Shown: positions 10,739-21,732, counted from the first letter of the stretch. The stretch: 64,000 nt of DNA from Glandiceps talaboti (GCF_964340395.1 NC_135558.1:24422564-24486563), one strand, 5' to 3'. Notes: generated from the letters alone by a model not told the origin. Translations and numbers: made by a program.

Positions 10739-10990
10739 TACAATCTATATTTCACCATTCGGATAGCTTATCCATTGTCATAAGTCATAAACTTCAGTTT
10801 CATCAATTCACTGATGGCAATGAACTGTACTTGTGTTTTATGTAATCCAATACCACCTCTGCCATATTTTCTGTTGAAGAAGGTGTCAACGATATGTTCA
10901 TTAACTGAAGTTGAATGATTCTAAGACAGAAGTCATTTTAATTCGTTCCAAATTTAATCATTCACTGTCACCTCTGACTGACAACATCTG
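10739..10990 (+). pseudogene. LINE reverse-transcriptase remnant beside the minisatellite
   Basis: Continues the minisatellite frame as QFTIYISPFG then a stop. Across stops and frame changes it reads HKLQFHQFTDGNELYLCFM, which corresponds to the usual HQFADDTQLYLCF block with the catalytic ADD altered to TDG. Near 10920 a LNDSKTEVILI-type block follows, as in non-LTR retrotransposons. It ends where family A starts at about 11000. The sequence is inactive: stop codons, frameshifts and a changed catalytic motif. Confidence 0.8.
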
Positions 10991-10999
10991 TTCAAATGT

Positions 11000-11748
11000 T
11001 TTTAGCACAACTGAACTAGGTTCAGTAGTGCTATAGGGATCGCCCGGCATCTGTGTGTGTGTGTGTGTGTGTGTAAACGACTTAAAGTCAAAAACTGCTG
11101 GGCCGATTGCCATGATATTTGGTGGGTGCATTACCTTGGATGTCTAGTTGGGAAATTGTTCAAATCAAAATGATCTTATCACCGGTGTGATTTGGGTCAA
11201 AAAATGTGATTTGTGGTCAGAAAACTTAAACTCCAAAAGTACTGGGCCAATTGAGCTGAAATTTGGGTGAAACATTCTCCAGGGTGTTTTTACTAAGAAT
11301 TACTCATGACATGATAGGCCCATCAGTGATATGCAAATTAGGGCCAAAAATGTGTCTATTTGATCAAAAATCTTTAATTCCAAAACCACTGAGAAGATTG
11401 GGCTGAAATTTAATGGGGATGCATCTAGGGATGTATAGATGAAGAAATATTAAGCATATAATGATTCATGAGTGATATGCAAATTAGGTGTAAAAATGTT
11501 CATTTTTGGTCAAAAAAGTACTTGGTCAATGAGTCTGAAACTTGTGAGATGTTTCTGAAAGTGTTATTCTGCAGATTCTCTTCAAAACATTTTGACAAAA
11601 TTGGTCCTAGCAACCATGACCACACTAAATGGCCGTGTATTTCACAGATAACAGGGATTAATAGACAATTGAATAAACATTCAAAAAAAATGTATGTAAA
11701 TTTGCCTAGCAACAAGACCACGCCCATAGCAACAGCCAAATAATCACA
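11000..11748 (+). repeat. Family A repeat, left part (split by a LINE)
   Basis: Starts TTTTTAGCACAACTGAACTA with the 5' hairpin and a (GT)n tract at about 11052-11074. AAACTACTGGG-type modules follow, then ACAAGACCACGCCCATAGCA of the 108-bp unit. The copy breaks in the middle of that unit (..CCAAATAATCACAT) and resumes at 14563 with ATTGCAAAGATTAACATCAG. Confidence 0.8.
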
Positions 11749-11760
11749 TCTCTTGATCAT

Positions 11761-13134
11761 AACGATTTGAAAAACTATCGCCCTGTTTCTAACCTTCCAT
11801 TTCTCTCTAAAGTAATTGAACGAATAGTTCTCTTACAGTTAAATGAGCACCTCCTTTCTAATAATCTCCTTAATCCTCTCCAATCTGCTTACAGGCCTTA
11901 CCACAGCACTGAAACTGCCCTTCTCAAAATCATAAACGATCTTTTAACTGCCAACGGTAAAATCACTCTCCTTACTCTCTTAGACCTGTCGGCTGCATTT
12001 GACACCATTGATCATAATATTCTCCTTAAACGACTTCAACACACTTTTGGTATCACAGAATCTGCCCTATCCTGGTTTAACTCTTATCTTTCTGAAAGAA
12101 CTCAAATAGTCACGATAAATGGTTTCCAGTCAAATGCATCACCCCTCTCCTTTGGTGTTCCTCAAGGCTCAGTCCTTGGTCCTGTCTTATTCGTTCTTTA
12201 TACCGAGCCTCTTCAATCTTGTCAAGAAGCACTTAATTCATCATCATGCTTTTGCTGATGATAACCAACTTTATAAAGACACTGAGCCACATAACATAAA
12301 CCAAACTATTGAAGATATGCAAAACTGCATTACTGACGTCAAAATGTGGATGACTGCAAATAAGCTTCAATTAAATGACTGTAAGACAGAAGTCATACTA
12401 ATCTCATCTCCTAGACTTTACACTAAACTTGCTCTTCACCCTTCCATGCATGTTGGAAACTCAGACATACTTTTCAGTCCAAGTGTAAAAAATCTTGGAG
12501 TCACACTTGATTGTAATCTCAATATGGCCAAGCATGTGCAACGCACATGCAAGGCCGCCTACATTCAACTGAGACAAATCAGCTCTATTCGTCTCTTTCT
12601 CACTTCTAGTGCCATTCAAACACTTGTCTCCACACTCATCCTGTCTCGCTTAGACTATTGTAATGCTCTTCTCTCTGGTTGACCTAAACACCTCACTGAC
12701 AGACTACAGCATGTACAAAATGCTGCAGCTCGGCTTGTCTGCAAAGCTAAAAAGTTTGATCATGTACAACCTCTTCTTAGAAAACTTCATTGGGCGCCTA
12801 TCACTTCACGTATTCAATACAAAATTTCATCCATTTGTTTCAAGTCAGTTGTAGGTATTGGCCCACAATATCTCACGGATCTTTGACATCAATACATTCC
12901 TCGAAGACCACTTTGCTCGTCTTCTGATTCTCGTCTTCTCTGTGTTCCAAGGGTGTCAACCAAAACATTTGGTGAAAGATCCTTCTCTTACATTGGCCCT
13001 ACTTCATGGAACCACCTCCCTTTTGATCTCCGCCATTCCAAATCTTTGTCAACCTTCAGACATTCTCTCAAAACTCACCTCTTCAACTGCTAATAACTGT
13101 TTTTCTTTGTCATTTTTAAACAGGGCTCGAAATT
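11761..13134 (+). pseudogene. LINE reverse transcriptase, broken by frameshifts and stops
   Basis: The coding remnant of the LINE. The first open stretch (to 12258) carries RT blocks 1-4. The frame then changes near 12200 and the second stretch (to 12681) carries HAFADDNQLY and the thumb. A stop at 12680 interrupts ..YCNALLSG, after which PKHLTDRLQHVQNAAARLV continues, with a further in-frame stop near 12886 and ending about 13134. All three catalytic Asp positions are still present across the pieces, but no single reading frame joins them. By family knowledge the intact protein would carry out target-primed reverse transcription; this copy cannot. Confidence 0.88.
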
Positions 13135-14433
13135 AACTTTTTTAGTTGGTAGTCACTTTTTTAAAACTGGTAGTCGACAGGGAAGATTTGGTAGTCATTC
13201 TTTTTTTCAGCATTTAATAATTTATGCATAAACAAAACATTAAGTAATAAACGTTCTGATAACACCTGAGGTTTTTTTCATGAAATTATTGACATTCATG
13301 TTATGCAAACATTTGACCTGTCCTAAAATACTACATGTTGTAATTTCATACTAGTATCATAGTAAGTAAATATATAAATGATTATTGTGTGTACCAAGCT
13401 CTTATTTTGCAATGTCCACTTGGAAACCTCAAACTGACACAAATTTTGGCACAACACGTACATAATAAATATACACATATTTTACATTCATTCAGTCAGA
13501 CACACATGTATACATGTACAAACACCCCCACCCCCCCCCCAAAAAAAAAACAAAACAAAAACAAACAAAAAACAAAAAAATAAAACACACACACACCAAA
13601 CAGTTACTGGCTTCAAACATATATACAGGATGTGACTGAGAGATTGACAGAAATAAACTTCAAAACACTAACTAAATCGCTAGTCACACAGCAACATTAC
13701 GCACTTTCCATTTTATTTCACTGAATCAAAAAATACACACGGTCACCATCCATTTCAGTTTCCCTTAAATTAAAAAATAACATGCTATGACCCAACCCTA
13801 GGGAGAAATGGGTTGCGCCAAGGCACGTCCTGTCAAATCTTATCTGTTACTATCTATAAACATAGAAAGTCATTCTGATTATGTCTAGGATTTGTCTCCT
13901 CGGCTAGGGGCTTCGATAAACGACGTAAATTTTCATCCTTCCACTAAATTGAGGTATCATAGTATTGAATGATGAGTTGTAAAATACTATTACATTCGCG
14001 ATTAGTGTTGGGAGAATGACTTTATTCCGTATATTTTCCTAAGTTTTGTATCATTTTGATTGCAACTGTGTGACATGGAAAAGACAATGAAACAGTCATG
14101 AAATCAATAGAGCGTTGCGTTTGAGTAGACGTTATGGCGTTTGTAACATCACATATAAGCTACATGTATTTTGTTTATTTTACCAAGCCATTGTTATTGA
14201 CTACAAAGTAAGCAATATCAAACATGCCAGCCGTATCTGATCACATGTAGCTTTAGAGTCCAGTGCTCATGCTACATTGCCAACTTGTCAGCAGGCCTTC
14301 CATGCATACGGTGGGTTGGTGTCCCCAGGATTTTTGTGGTAGTCAAGGATGACTACCAGTTTTCGAACTTGGTAGTCATTTTGGAAAAACTGGTAGTCAA
14401 TTGACGTGAGACTACCGCTAATTTCGAGCCCTC
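13121..14433. mobile_element. hAT-like non-autonomous element nested in the LINE
   Basis: The left end CAGGGCTCGAAATTAAC and the right end GCTAATTTCGAGCCCT are inverted repeats, and CAGGG termini are typical of hAT elements. Subterminal TGGTAGTC blocks recur at both ends (13144, 13172 and 13190; 14336, 14371 and 14390), as in many hAT elements. The flanks resume LINE sequence (..TTTTTAAA and TTTTATTT..), so an 8-bp target duplication is plausible but decayed. There is no transposase open frame. A C-run/A-run tract lies at about 13526-13580. Confidence 0.7.
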
Positions 14434-14562
14434 TTTTATTTAATACACATTACCTTGAATTCACATTTCCATTAACTATTTCTGTATCCACTCTTCCTCT
14501 GTGCTTCGAGCTCTTCGGAGATGAGGCGCATTACAAATCATCTTATTATTTATTATTATTTA

Positions 14563-14820
14563 TTATATATTGCAAAGATTAACATCAGGGATTCATAGAC
14601 AAGTGAATGAAATTCAAAAAATGTATGCAAATATGTCTATCAACATGACTATGCCCACAGCAACAGACAAATGATTGCATATATTGCAAAGATAACAACA
14701 GGGTTAGATAGGCAACTGGATAGTCATTCAGCAAATGAACACCTATACCTAGCATTGATCAGCATGTGAGTAAACATTTTTAAAAACTGTACTGTTTTAA
14801 TCATTAAAAAAACTGGTTAA
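14563..14820 (+). repeat. Family A repeat, right part after the LINE insertion
   Basis: Resumes the 108-bp unit (GCAAAGATTAACATCAGGGA), then the pre-terminal block AACACCTATACCTAGCATTG and a degraded 3' end (AAAAACTGTACTGTTTTAAT). It ends within about 20 bp of the next Sec16 acceptor. Confidence 0.75.
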
Positions 14821-14836
14821 TTTTTCTGTTTTGCAG

Positions 14837-14996
14837 TTTACCGTTTAAAAGGTTTGCAAGCATTGAAGCCATTCATCACACAGAGGTTTATGAGTATGCC
14901 CAGTTATTGGCTAATAAACACTATCTCTTACCAAATTACCAAGTGTACAAATATATGTATGCAGCTACACTAGCTGATTATGGTTTCCCTGTGGAG
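14837..14996 (+). CDS. SEC16A: Sec16A-like, exon 3 of 13 in the window (end of central domain)
   Basis: Opens after TTCTGTTTTGCAG in phase 2 (Ser codon completed from the exon at 4467) and reads LPFKRFASIEAIHHTEVYEY, then AQLLANKHYLLPNYQVYKYM and YAATLADYGFPVE, before GTAAGG. The motif EAI.RTE.YEYAQ.L followed by LP.FQV.K..Y...LA..G is diagnostic of Sec16A/B. In the family this is a helical hairpin near the C-terminal side of the central domain, needed for localisation to ER exit sites. It ends in phase 0. The exon lies 9.8 kb inside the gene's largest repeat-filled intron so far. Confidence 0.95.
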
Positions 14997-15239
14997 GTAA
15001 GGAATTAGTTATCCATGGTTTTCTTTAGAGAGTTTGCAGATGTGAGGAACATTATGAATTGGGTAGCATCTTACACACAGCAGTTAATGCTTTGTAATTA
15101 TGTTAACAGTGACACTGGAAAGTAGAAAAACAAACATTTTTGGCAAAAATTGATTTACACCAACAGTGTACATGTAATTTATCCAAAATGTTATTTAAAT
15201 GACTGGTAGCTGTTAATTACACCCCTACACCTCTACATG

Positions 15240-15900
15240 CCTCCCCTCCCTAGGGGAACACTACTGCAGTGAGCTTCATACATCTGTTATACTTCATTTC
15301 TAAGACATTTAGAATTTAATTTCATTCATACTGTGCACAGAGATGACATCATCTGGTATGTATGCACGCTACTTTCTTTTGCGAAATAAGCAAATTTGAC
15401 TGAATGGTGGCTATATTTGGATTTCTAAATCAATCATTCTTATGTAACTCAAAAGCTATAATACATAGATACTTCATTCAAATGTCTACCCCTCTATTGT
15501 CAGGTACAAGCTATCTTACGATACCTTGACTTTGACCTTCAGGGTCAATTGTCAAAATCCATTAATTTGTTGCATATAACGTGCAATCAGTGGTGTTTGT
15601 TTATGTTCAATATCTTTTAAATCGTGTTCATAAATAATACAGACAGGGAGATACTTGATCAATTGTTATTCTCAGAGATTATGTCAAATTTTACTGAATG
15701 GCAGCCATTTTGTTACTGAAAATGAACATTTATTGCATAACTCAAAACTTTATATACATAGAGATTTCATTCAAATGCTTACCCCTACATAATTAGAGAT
15801 GAACTTTTTTAATAAGCCTTTGACCTTTGACCTTCAGGTCACTTAACAAAATCAGTTAATTTCTTGTATAACACATACACTTAGTTGGTGTTCTTTTAGT
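15240..15900 (+). repeat. Family D repeat, two degenerate copies
   Basis: Both copies contain a block of the type ATTCAAATG..TACCCCT, then TGACCTTTGACCTTCAGGTC or a variant, then a ..AAAATCCATTAAT-type segment. The first starts with a CCCCTCCCTAGGGGAACACT hairpin remnant. The second carries a perfect TGACCTTTGACCT at 15821-15833. The same modules occur at 24.9-26.0, 28.2-28.5, 29.7-30.1 and 46.9-47.2 kb. Confidence 0.65.
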
Positions 15901-16298
15901 CACACGCAAGTAAACTAGATTTTCTCTGTCTTCTACGAAGACTTTTTCCTCTTGATATGTGAGACTTAGATCAGAACTTGAATGTCTCCGAAGTAGACAA
16001 TGATTCTAAAGACAAAAACATAAATGTGTAATACAAAGGACATTAATTTTTGAAGTTAACATAAAGGTAGTGAGATAGATTTAAACAAAATAAGCTGATC
16101 TCTTTATTAGGCTTTTCATTAGATCAAAAGTCATAATGATGTCTTCACAAACTTTTCTCGAAACAAATATGAGTTACTCTCATTTTTTCCCAGCAAAACA
16201 GATATTTCTTTGAATGTTTCACATAACCAGACATTTTAGGCAACAAAATATGATTGTATAATTTGTGGAATGTCTGATCCTAGTTTTTGTTTCTGTAG
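15901..16298. other. No recognised feature
   Basis: AT-rich intron before the exon at 16299. No repeat family or second coding block was recognised. The acceptor is preceded by TTTTTGTTTCTGTAG. Confidence 0.4.
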
Positions 16299-16385
16299 GC
16301 ATTACATTATTGTGAAGTGATTACAAATGCCATCCAACTAGCACCTCAGATGTTTAATATTACAATTATTGGACAGTTGTATGAG
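16299..16385 (+). CDS. SEC16A: Sec16A-like, exon 4 of 13 in the window
   Basis: An 87-bp phase 0/0 exon reading ALHYCEVITNAIQLAPQMFN, then ITIIGQLYE, before GTAAGA. It aligns with the vertebrate segment AFHYCEAIAKSIL..LISQLVQ, where the ALHYCE core is conserved in both SEC16A and SEC16B. Together with the neighbouring exons it completes the last helices of the central domain. Being 29 codons and symmetric in phase, it could be skipped without breaking the frame, but nothing in the sequence shows that it is. Confidence 0.93.
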
Positions 16386-16715
16386 GTAAGATATTTACTA
16401 ACACATATTGAAGCTGAACAAGATCGAGACCACTCCATTGCAAATAACAGGCACAGATTTGCCCTCTTTCAAAAATCTCAACCAGCAACAAATTGTTCAT
16501 CGAGCCTCTTTTCTTGCAAGTGTCAGTGACAGTACACATCCCGCAAATGACCTTTTTCAGTTGTTTCCATCTGGCCACCACTATCATCTATAAAAGTCAA
16601 GTCTGTACATTTTAGCAACAGTGTCTTCTCATGTGCAGTGTTGTCACTTTGGTAATAATCTTTTAAATACTGATTAGTTGTAACAGTTTTGACATTTGTC
16701 ATATGTTACCAGTTG
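16386..16715. other. No recognised feature
   Basis: Intron after the exon at 16299. It has overlapping short open frames of 60-73 codons on both strands (16366-16593), which match no family I recognise. Confidence 0.35.
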
Positions 16716-18326
16716 TCAGTGAAAGCTAGTGGAGCTTATGGGTTCGGTTGATTCTCCATCGTCATCTGTTGTCTGTCCATCAACTTTTTACCTGTAGTTC
16801 TGCTGTCAGTGACAGTTGATGGAGCGTAAGGGTTATGTTGATTCTCCATCATCCTCCATCCGTCAACTTTTTAGCTAATCTTTAGGTATGGGTTGGTATA
16901 GGTATAGAGGTATAGGTGATCATGGTCTGTCTGTCAACTTTTTTTATTTTCATCATCTTCTCCGAAAGTGACAGTCGATATTTGGTGTACATGTTCCTTG
17001 GGGGAAGGCTATTCAGATTTGTTCATGCCAAGTTGATCTGTGCCATTTTTAATTTTTTACGATTTTTTTTCAAAAATGATATTTTCATCATCTCCTCAAA
17101 TAGTACTTGCTTTGATAAAAAAAATGACTATGTTAATGAGCATTGTGACCGACACATATTGGAAATCAGTCCAAGAGACTTTAAGTAAACTGCCACTTCA
17201 AAAGACACCATTGACATCAAACAAGCAATGTAATATGTGCTATAGTCTTAATTCTACGCATTGTGTGCCCAAATGACAAGTGTTTGTTCGAAACAGGGTT
17301 GCAGACTTCAAATCCAAATTCTGCACCCCTTCTAAAGAATGGTTCATTCCAGTAGATGCTCTCGATCCACAAAGTCATGAAGTTGCCTAGCCTGAAAGTA
17401 TGTGTATGCTGTCACTGTAGGGGATGATATTTGACAGTCAGTCGTCAATAAAAACAATAATAAAATTACCTCATTTTGAAAGGGAAAGTATTTTGTGGTT
17501 CATTTATGGAGTTTTGATTTTGTACGATCAATATTGGTGGCAAAATCGCCACGTCAAAATTGCCGATATGGTATTGCAGCGTAGAAACTAGTACAGTCGA
17601 CTTGTCGAGGTCAAAGTTCTTTTCTTCTTTAATGAGCCTTACCATACATGAAAAAAATTCGAGAGATTGCAGTCCAGACTTTCATTTTAATTTTTCGTTT
17701 AAAGCTGGCGATATGATGTCTTGTCGCTTTTTAAAAATCATTTTATCGTTGAAACATCGTGAATTTTCAAAAACGAATGATAAAAAGTTAATAATAGTAT
17801 TTTGTGATGTCATCTACCTAATAATGGTTATTTTAGTCATTGAATCTAGCTGCTCAAAAGCGAGAGACAGTTATTCAGATGACCTAGTAACTTTCGCTTG
17901 ATGCATATGACGTACCGTTGGAACACGCTAGCACTCTGCATCTCTGTCATTGAGATTGAAAAAAATTCAGACAAGACATTTTCAGTTATGATTAGCAAAA
18001 TATTTATTTTTGCCAAGATTAGTAGGCCTGTAGGTCTACAATTCCGATTTACACAATGTTATCTTGCCATGTCGTCACATTGAGCTTTGAACACTTGACT
18101 AAATTTAGTCCAGCTTGCATACAAAATGCTAGTCCTGCTTGCAGATCAATATGCAGTTACAGTATTGCTCCAGATCGGAGCAAGGCAACAACTTTAGTTT
18201 TAGATAAAATGTAGCAAAAAGGCATGAACAACTGTCGACAGTCTACCTCAACACCGAAGGGGCGACTTGTTCCTTATGCAAGCAGGACTAATGAAATATG
18301 AGCACCACCTGCAAGCAGGTCCATAG
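16716..18326 (+). repeat. Family C repeat, copy 1
   Basis: About 1.6 kb that matches 53886-55428 along most of its length. Shared landmarks are TTCATCATCT.TCCGAAAGTGACAG, GGCTATTCAGATTTGTTCAT, GTGACCGAC, CGATATTTGGTG, TAGTAGGCCTGTAGGTCTAC and the right end ACCTGCAAGCAGGTCCATAG. No protein motif. Copies in two introns of one gene make a dispersed element more likely than coincidence. Confidence 0.85.
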
Positions 18327-18381
18327 ACTATTAAATTAAAATATCAGACGATGTTATGTCTACTACAAGTTGAATGTTGTT

Positions 18382-19035
18382 AGTCCCCGCGGACGAAGTC
18401 CGGAACGGGGACTTATGGATTGGGTTCCGTCTGTCCGTGTGTCCGTCCGTCCGTCCGCAGCCGTTTCTTAGAGATGCCTGTACCAATTTTTTTCAAACTT
18501 GGTACAGGGGCAACATGCTATGGCATACATATGCACATCAATTTGTTTTATGATACGATCCAATATGGCCGCCTAGCAGCCATTTTGTTTGCTAATTTTC
18601 CCTGTCTAAAGCCATAACTCAGACATGCTCAAACAGATCTCATTCAAAGTTGGTATTAGGACAGTGTTCTATGGCATATATGTGCATATTCATTGTTGTC
18701 ATGATACGATCCAATATGGCCGCCTGGCAGCCATTTTGTTTGGGAATTTTCATGTCCAAAGCCATAACTCAGATATGCTTGAACAGATCTCATTCAGAGT
18801 TGGTATTAGGACAGTGTTCTATGACATACATTTGCATATCCATTTTCATATTGATATGATCCCCCATACCCGACCAATCCTTTATTGTTGTAGGCATGTT
18901 CCATGTCCGACAAGCAGACACAACATATCTAAGTCTGTTTGATTTAGGTTCACAAGTGTTGTTGCGTGATCAGAGTAGTGATAATTCCTTAAAACCCAAT
19001 CATAGCGGGGACTATGTCATTCTCAATGGCTTGTT
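18382..19035 (+). repeat. Family B repeat, short copy (about 2.5 internal units)
   Basis: Starts AGTCCCCGCGGACGAAGTCC and continues GGAACGGGGACT, which folds as AGTCCCC..GGGGACT with GGAC..GTCC inside. A (GTCC)n tract follows, then about 150-bp units (TCATTCAAAGTTGGTATTAG, AATATGGCCGCCTGGCAGCC). It ends CATAGCGGGGACTATGTCAT, whose GCGGGGACT is complementary to the left end. Confidence 0.85.
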
Positions 19036-19508
19036 GACAATTATGGACAGTGTTTTTGGTAGATTTGTTGGAAAATAGAAATTCAAATTGCCTCAAAATT
19101 ACTCTAGATCCCTAGTTTATTTCATTCATCATTAAAATTTTCCATGGTTAAAGCTGTAAGACACTGAAATTATTTATAGCCAATCTCTTTTTCTTTTTCT
19201 TGTGTGCATTTCCCAGTCATTTTTTTTCTGAGATTTTGTGCAATTTTTCATAACAGTAGATTTTTGTTATAAAATGGTGACTATGGTATAAAAGTACAAT
19301 ACATGACCAACTTTCTGTGTAAAATGTGTTTATAGTGAGACATCATATGAAACCACTAACCACTTTATTACATCACTAAAACAAAACTGCATAGTGGAGA
19401 GCTGAAGAACTGAACCACTTCTACATGTTACCAAAATAAAAAATAAAATTAAAAAAAACCAGCAGAGCTATTCTGACCAATAGGTCGCTTGTTTGGAAAA
19501 CAGTTTAA
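19036..19508. other. No recognised feature
   Basis: AT-rich intron between the family B copy and the family C fragment. No coding block or repeat was assigned. Confidence 0.35.
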
Positions 19509-19553
19509 ATATGTTATCGAGCATTGTGACCATTGCCATATTGGAAATCAGTC
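19509..19553 (+). repeat. Family C fragment
   Basis: GAGCATTGTGACC..CATATTGGAAATCAGTC matches the middle of family C (about 17137-17175). Confidence 0.5.
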
Positions 19554-19564
19554 ATCATCACATC

Positions 19565-20165
19565 GCATGGTTACTTTTCATTCATCAGATGTACACATTA
19601 ATCTTTTGAATTTGTTGAAGTTTGGTTCTAAATATACAGAAGGTGGTAAATACTCAGCTCTCAACAAATTGAAAGTATAGCAAATCAAAAGGAAATGATA
19701 TTCATCTTCTATGTCACCAGATTTACATATTTTACATACTCTGAGTTGCGAGACAATGCCTTGGTAACATCCCTCTTCGATCGCTAATGGTAGTGATGAA
19801 CATCGAAATCGGACAAATGTCCTAATGTATTTAACATTACACTTCAAAAACAAATATTTGTCTGGCTCAAGTAAACTTTTGAAAGACGTAATATATACTT
19901 ACAATTTGTTGAGAGCTGAGTATTTACCACCTTCTGTATATTTAGAACCAAACTTCAACAAATTCAAACAATTAATGTGTACATCTGATGATGATTTGCT
20001 GATTAATTTGTGTAAATTTGTTTTCCAAGCAATAAAATTGAGAACTTCATTTATAAATTCTGTACCTGTGCAATAAGTGCATGTTATTTTTGTTTCGTGT
20101 TATGTACTCTTTTTGCATATGGGCCTGTGGCCTAGTAAAGCAATAAACCCTTATTATTATTGTTA
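19565..20165. mobile_element. LINE 3' end with inverted 5' segment (twin-priming structure)
   Basis: The right part (about 19890-20165, + strand) encodes NLLRAEYLPPSVYLEPNFNK, then LINLCKFVFQAIKLR to a stop at about 20074. It continues to the 3' end CCTGTGGCCTAGTAAAGC, AATAAACCCTTATTATTATT. The left part (19853 down to about 19580, minus strand) encodes CKICKSGDIEDEYHFLLICY running into the same NLLRAEYLPPSVYLEPNFNK. The Cys-rich IEDEYHF block is typical of the C-terminus of LINE ORF2 proteins. The arms at 19583-19668 and 19903-19990 are near-perfect inverted repeats. A 5' inversion ending in a normal 3' tail is the signature of twin priming during retrotransposition. It is non-functional. 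Confidence 0.75.
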
Positions 20166-21598
20166 TTACTTTTCAATTTAGCAAGCATTATGTCCTTGAC
20201 TAACGGCATCTTCAATACCCTCTATTACTACAGAACACTGTGTTGGACAGTGAGTAACGAACACATGTATGGTTTTGACATAAGGTGTGAAAATAAAAAT
20301 AAAAAACATTATAATTACGCATCCTAAGAAGTAAAGATGAGTAGTTACCAGTAGTTGCTATGTAGTATGGTGAATATTCATAAGTCTCGATGCATATTCA
20401 TGAACCTTTAGCTGGTAGACAATAAAAAGTAAACACCTATTGTCTGTTATTGATGAGCCCAAACTATGACCATTTTACATGCTGTCTTCCTTATTCCATT
20501 ATGCAAAAAACTTCATGAAACACAAAGAATTTCTTTCCCGAGTAAATCACTTTCACATGTAGTTTTTTGAAAGTTGTCATTCATTCTATAGCTTTCAAAC
20601 AACATGTCTTTCCTGCGTCATGTAGCTCAATGATTGTGCATTGATCACGTAAGATTTGGGTCAAAGTATTTGTCAGTCTAATTCAGACATATCCAGAAAA
20701 ACTAATTAAAAACTAAAGTTTGTCTCATTATTGTATGATTTCCCTAAAACACGTTTTTTCTTCAGAATTTTGAAGAAAAATGTCATTTAAAATTTCACTA
20801 TGAATAACTGAATATGTTCATCCCTTGCATCTAAATATGTTTATGTATGGATGCTACATGTTGCCAAACGTCACGATTTCTCAATTCAACTTGACCATTT
20901 AGGAATGTTACTGTACTGACAAACATGAAAAAGTAGTTATTCTTTTAGAACATATAAAACAAATACCATTTATCGATGACATAAAAGTCAAAACCGTACT
21001 TCCACAACCCGGAACTTCACATGCACTTCCCTAGGCCCTAGTATTGCCATGCATGAGCCTGTAGTATTTCGACCCTTGCGCCAAACTTGTAACAATTTCT
21101 AAGAGTAGTTGGTGATGCTTTGATACAACGTTACAATAATCTTGCTTACAATCAGGGACTGTTACAATATTATGTTGCTGAAATGACGATTGGAATAGCA
21201 ATACGCAAGATCAAAAAAAACACTGTGGTGCCCATGCATTCAACTGCTCTACACATATGGCATGGTCTGTTGGGCAAAGTATCTTGTCATACGATTGTTT
21301 GACTGTCAGGGTTAGCGTGAATGTTGGCCAATTACCAGGGGTTTCCAGGGAGGTTTGAAATTCCAGAATTTACAAGGATCGTACCAAAGGTGTGAAAATG
21401 AAAATATGCGATCACAAAATGAAAACCAACAAGGTTGATTTGTTTTCAGACATGTTTACATGAAGTGCCAAGGGGTGGCTTTCCTATAATTAGCCATAAA
21501 AAATCAAAGGCAATGAATACGGCGACCAAAGCTTTGAAACACTGCTAAACCACTGTCTATGGCTAAGCAAAGATGTCAAAACAGGGGTATCATAGCCA
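20166..21598. other. No recognised feature (1.4 kb)
   Basis: Apparently unique intron. No Sec16-like block, terminal inverted repeat or tandem array was recognised on either strand. Confidence 0.4.
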
Positions 21599-21599
21599 A

Positions 21600-21649
21600 T
21601 TTTTAGCACAACTGAACTGAGGTTCAGTAGTGCTATAGGGATCGCCTGG

Positions 21650-21732
<83 letters not shown>

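Larger units (their letters stand above)
11749..14562 (+). mobile_element. CR1/Jockey-like LINE fragment, 5'-truncated, with nested hAT-like insertion
   Basis: The 3' half of a non-LTR retrotransposon ORF2 inserted into family A. It begins in the RT fingers (LKNYRPVSNLPFLSKVIERI). It contains DLSAAFDTIDHNILLKRL with the first catalytic Asp, FGVPQGSVLGPVLF, HHAFADDNQLYKD with the catalytic ADD pair, and the LQLNDCKTEVILI and LGVTLDCNLNM blocks. The C-terminal DRLQHVQNAAARLV and LRKLHWAPITSRIQYKI follow. The 3' end is CGCATTACAAATCATC with a (TTATTTA)n tail at 14540-14562. There is no upstream endonuclease. Breaks are listed under the RT entry. Confidence 0.88.

Noticed and set aside
19825-20076. 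A host gene encoding NLLRAEYLPPSVYLEPNFNK
   Set aside because: The inverted duplicate of the same segment next door, the Cys-rich IEDEYHF block and the retroposon tail identify it as a LINE fragment.
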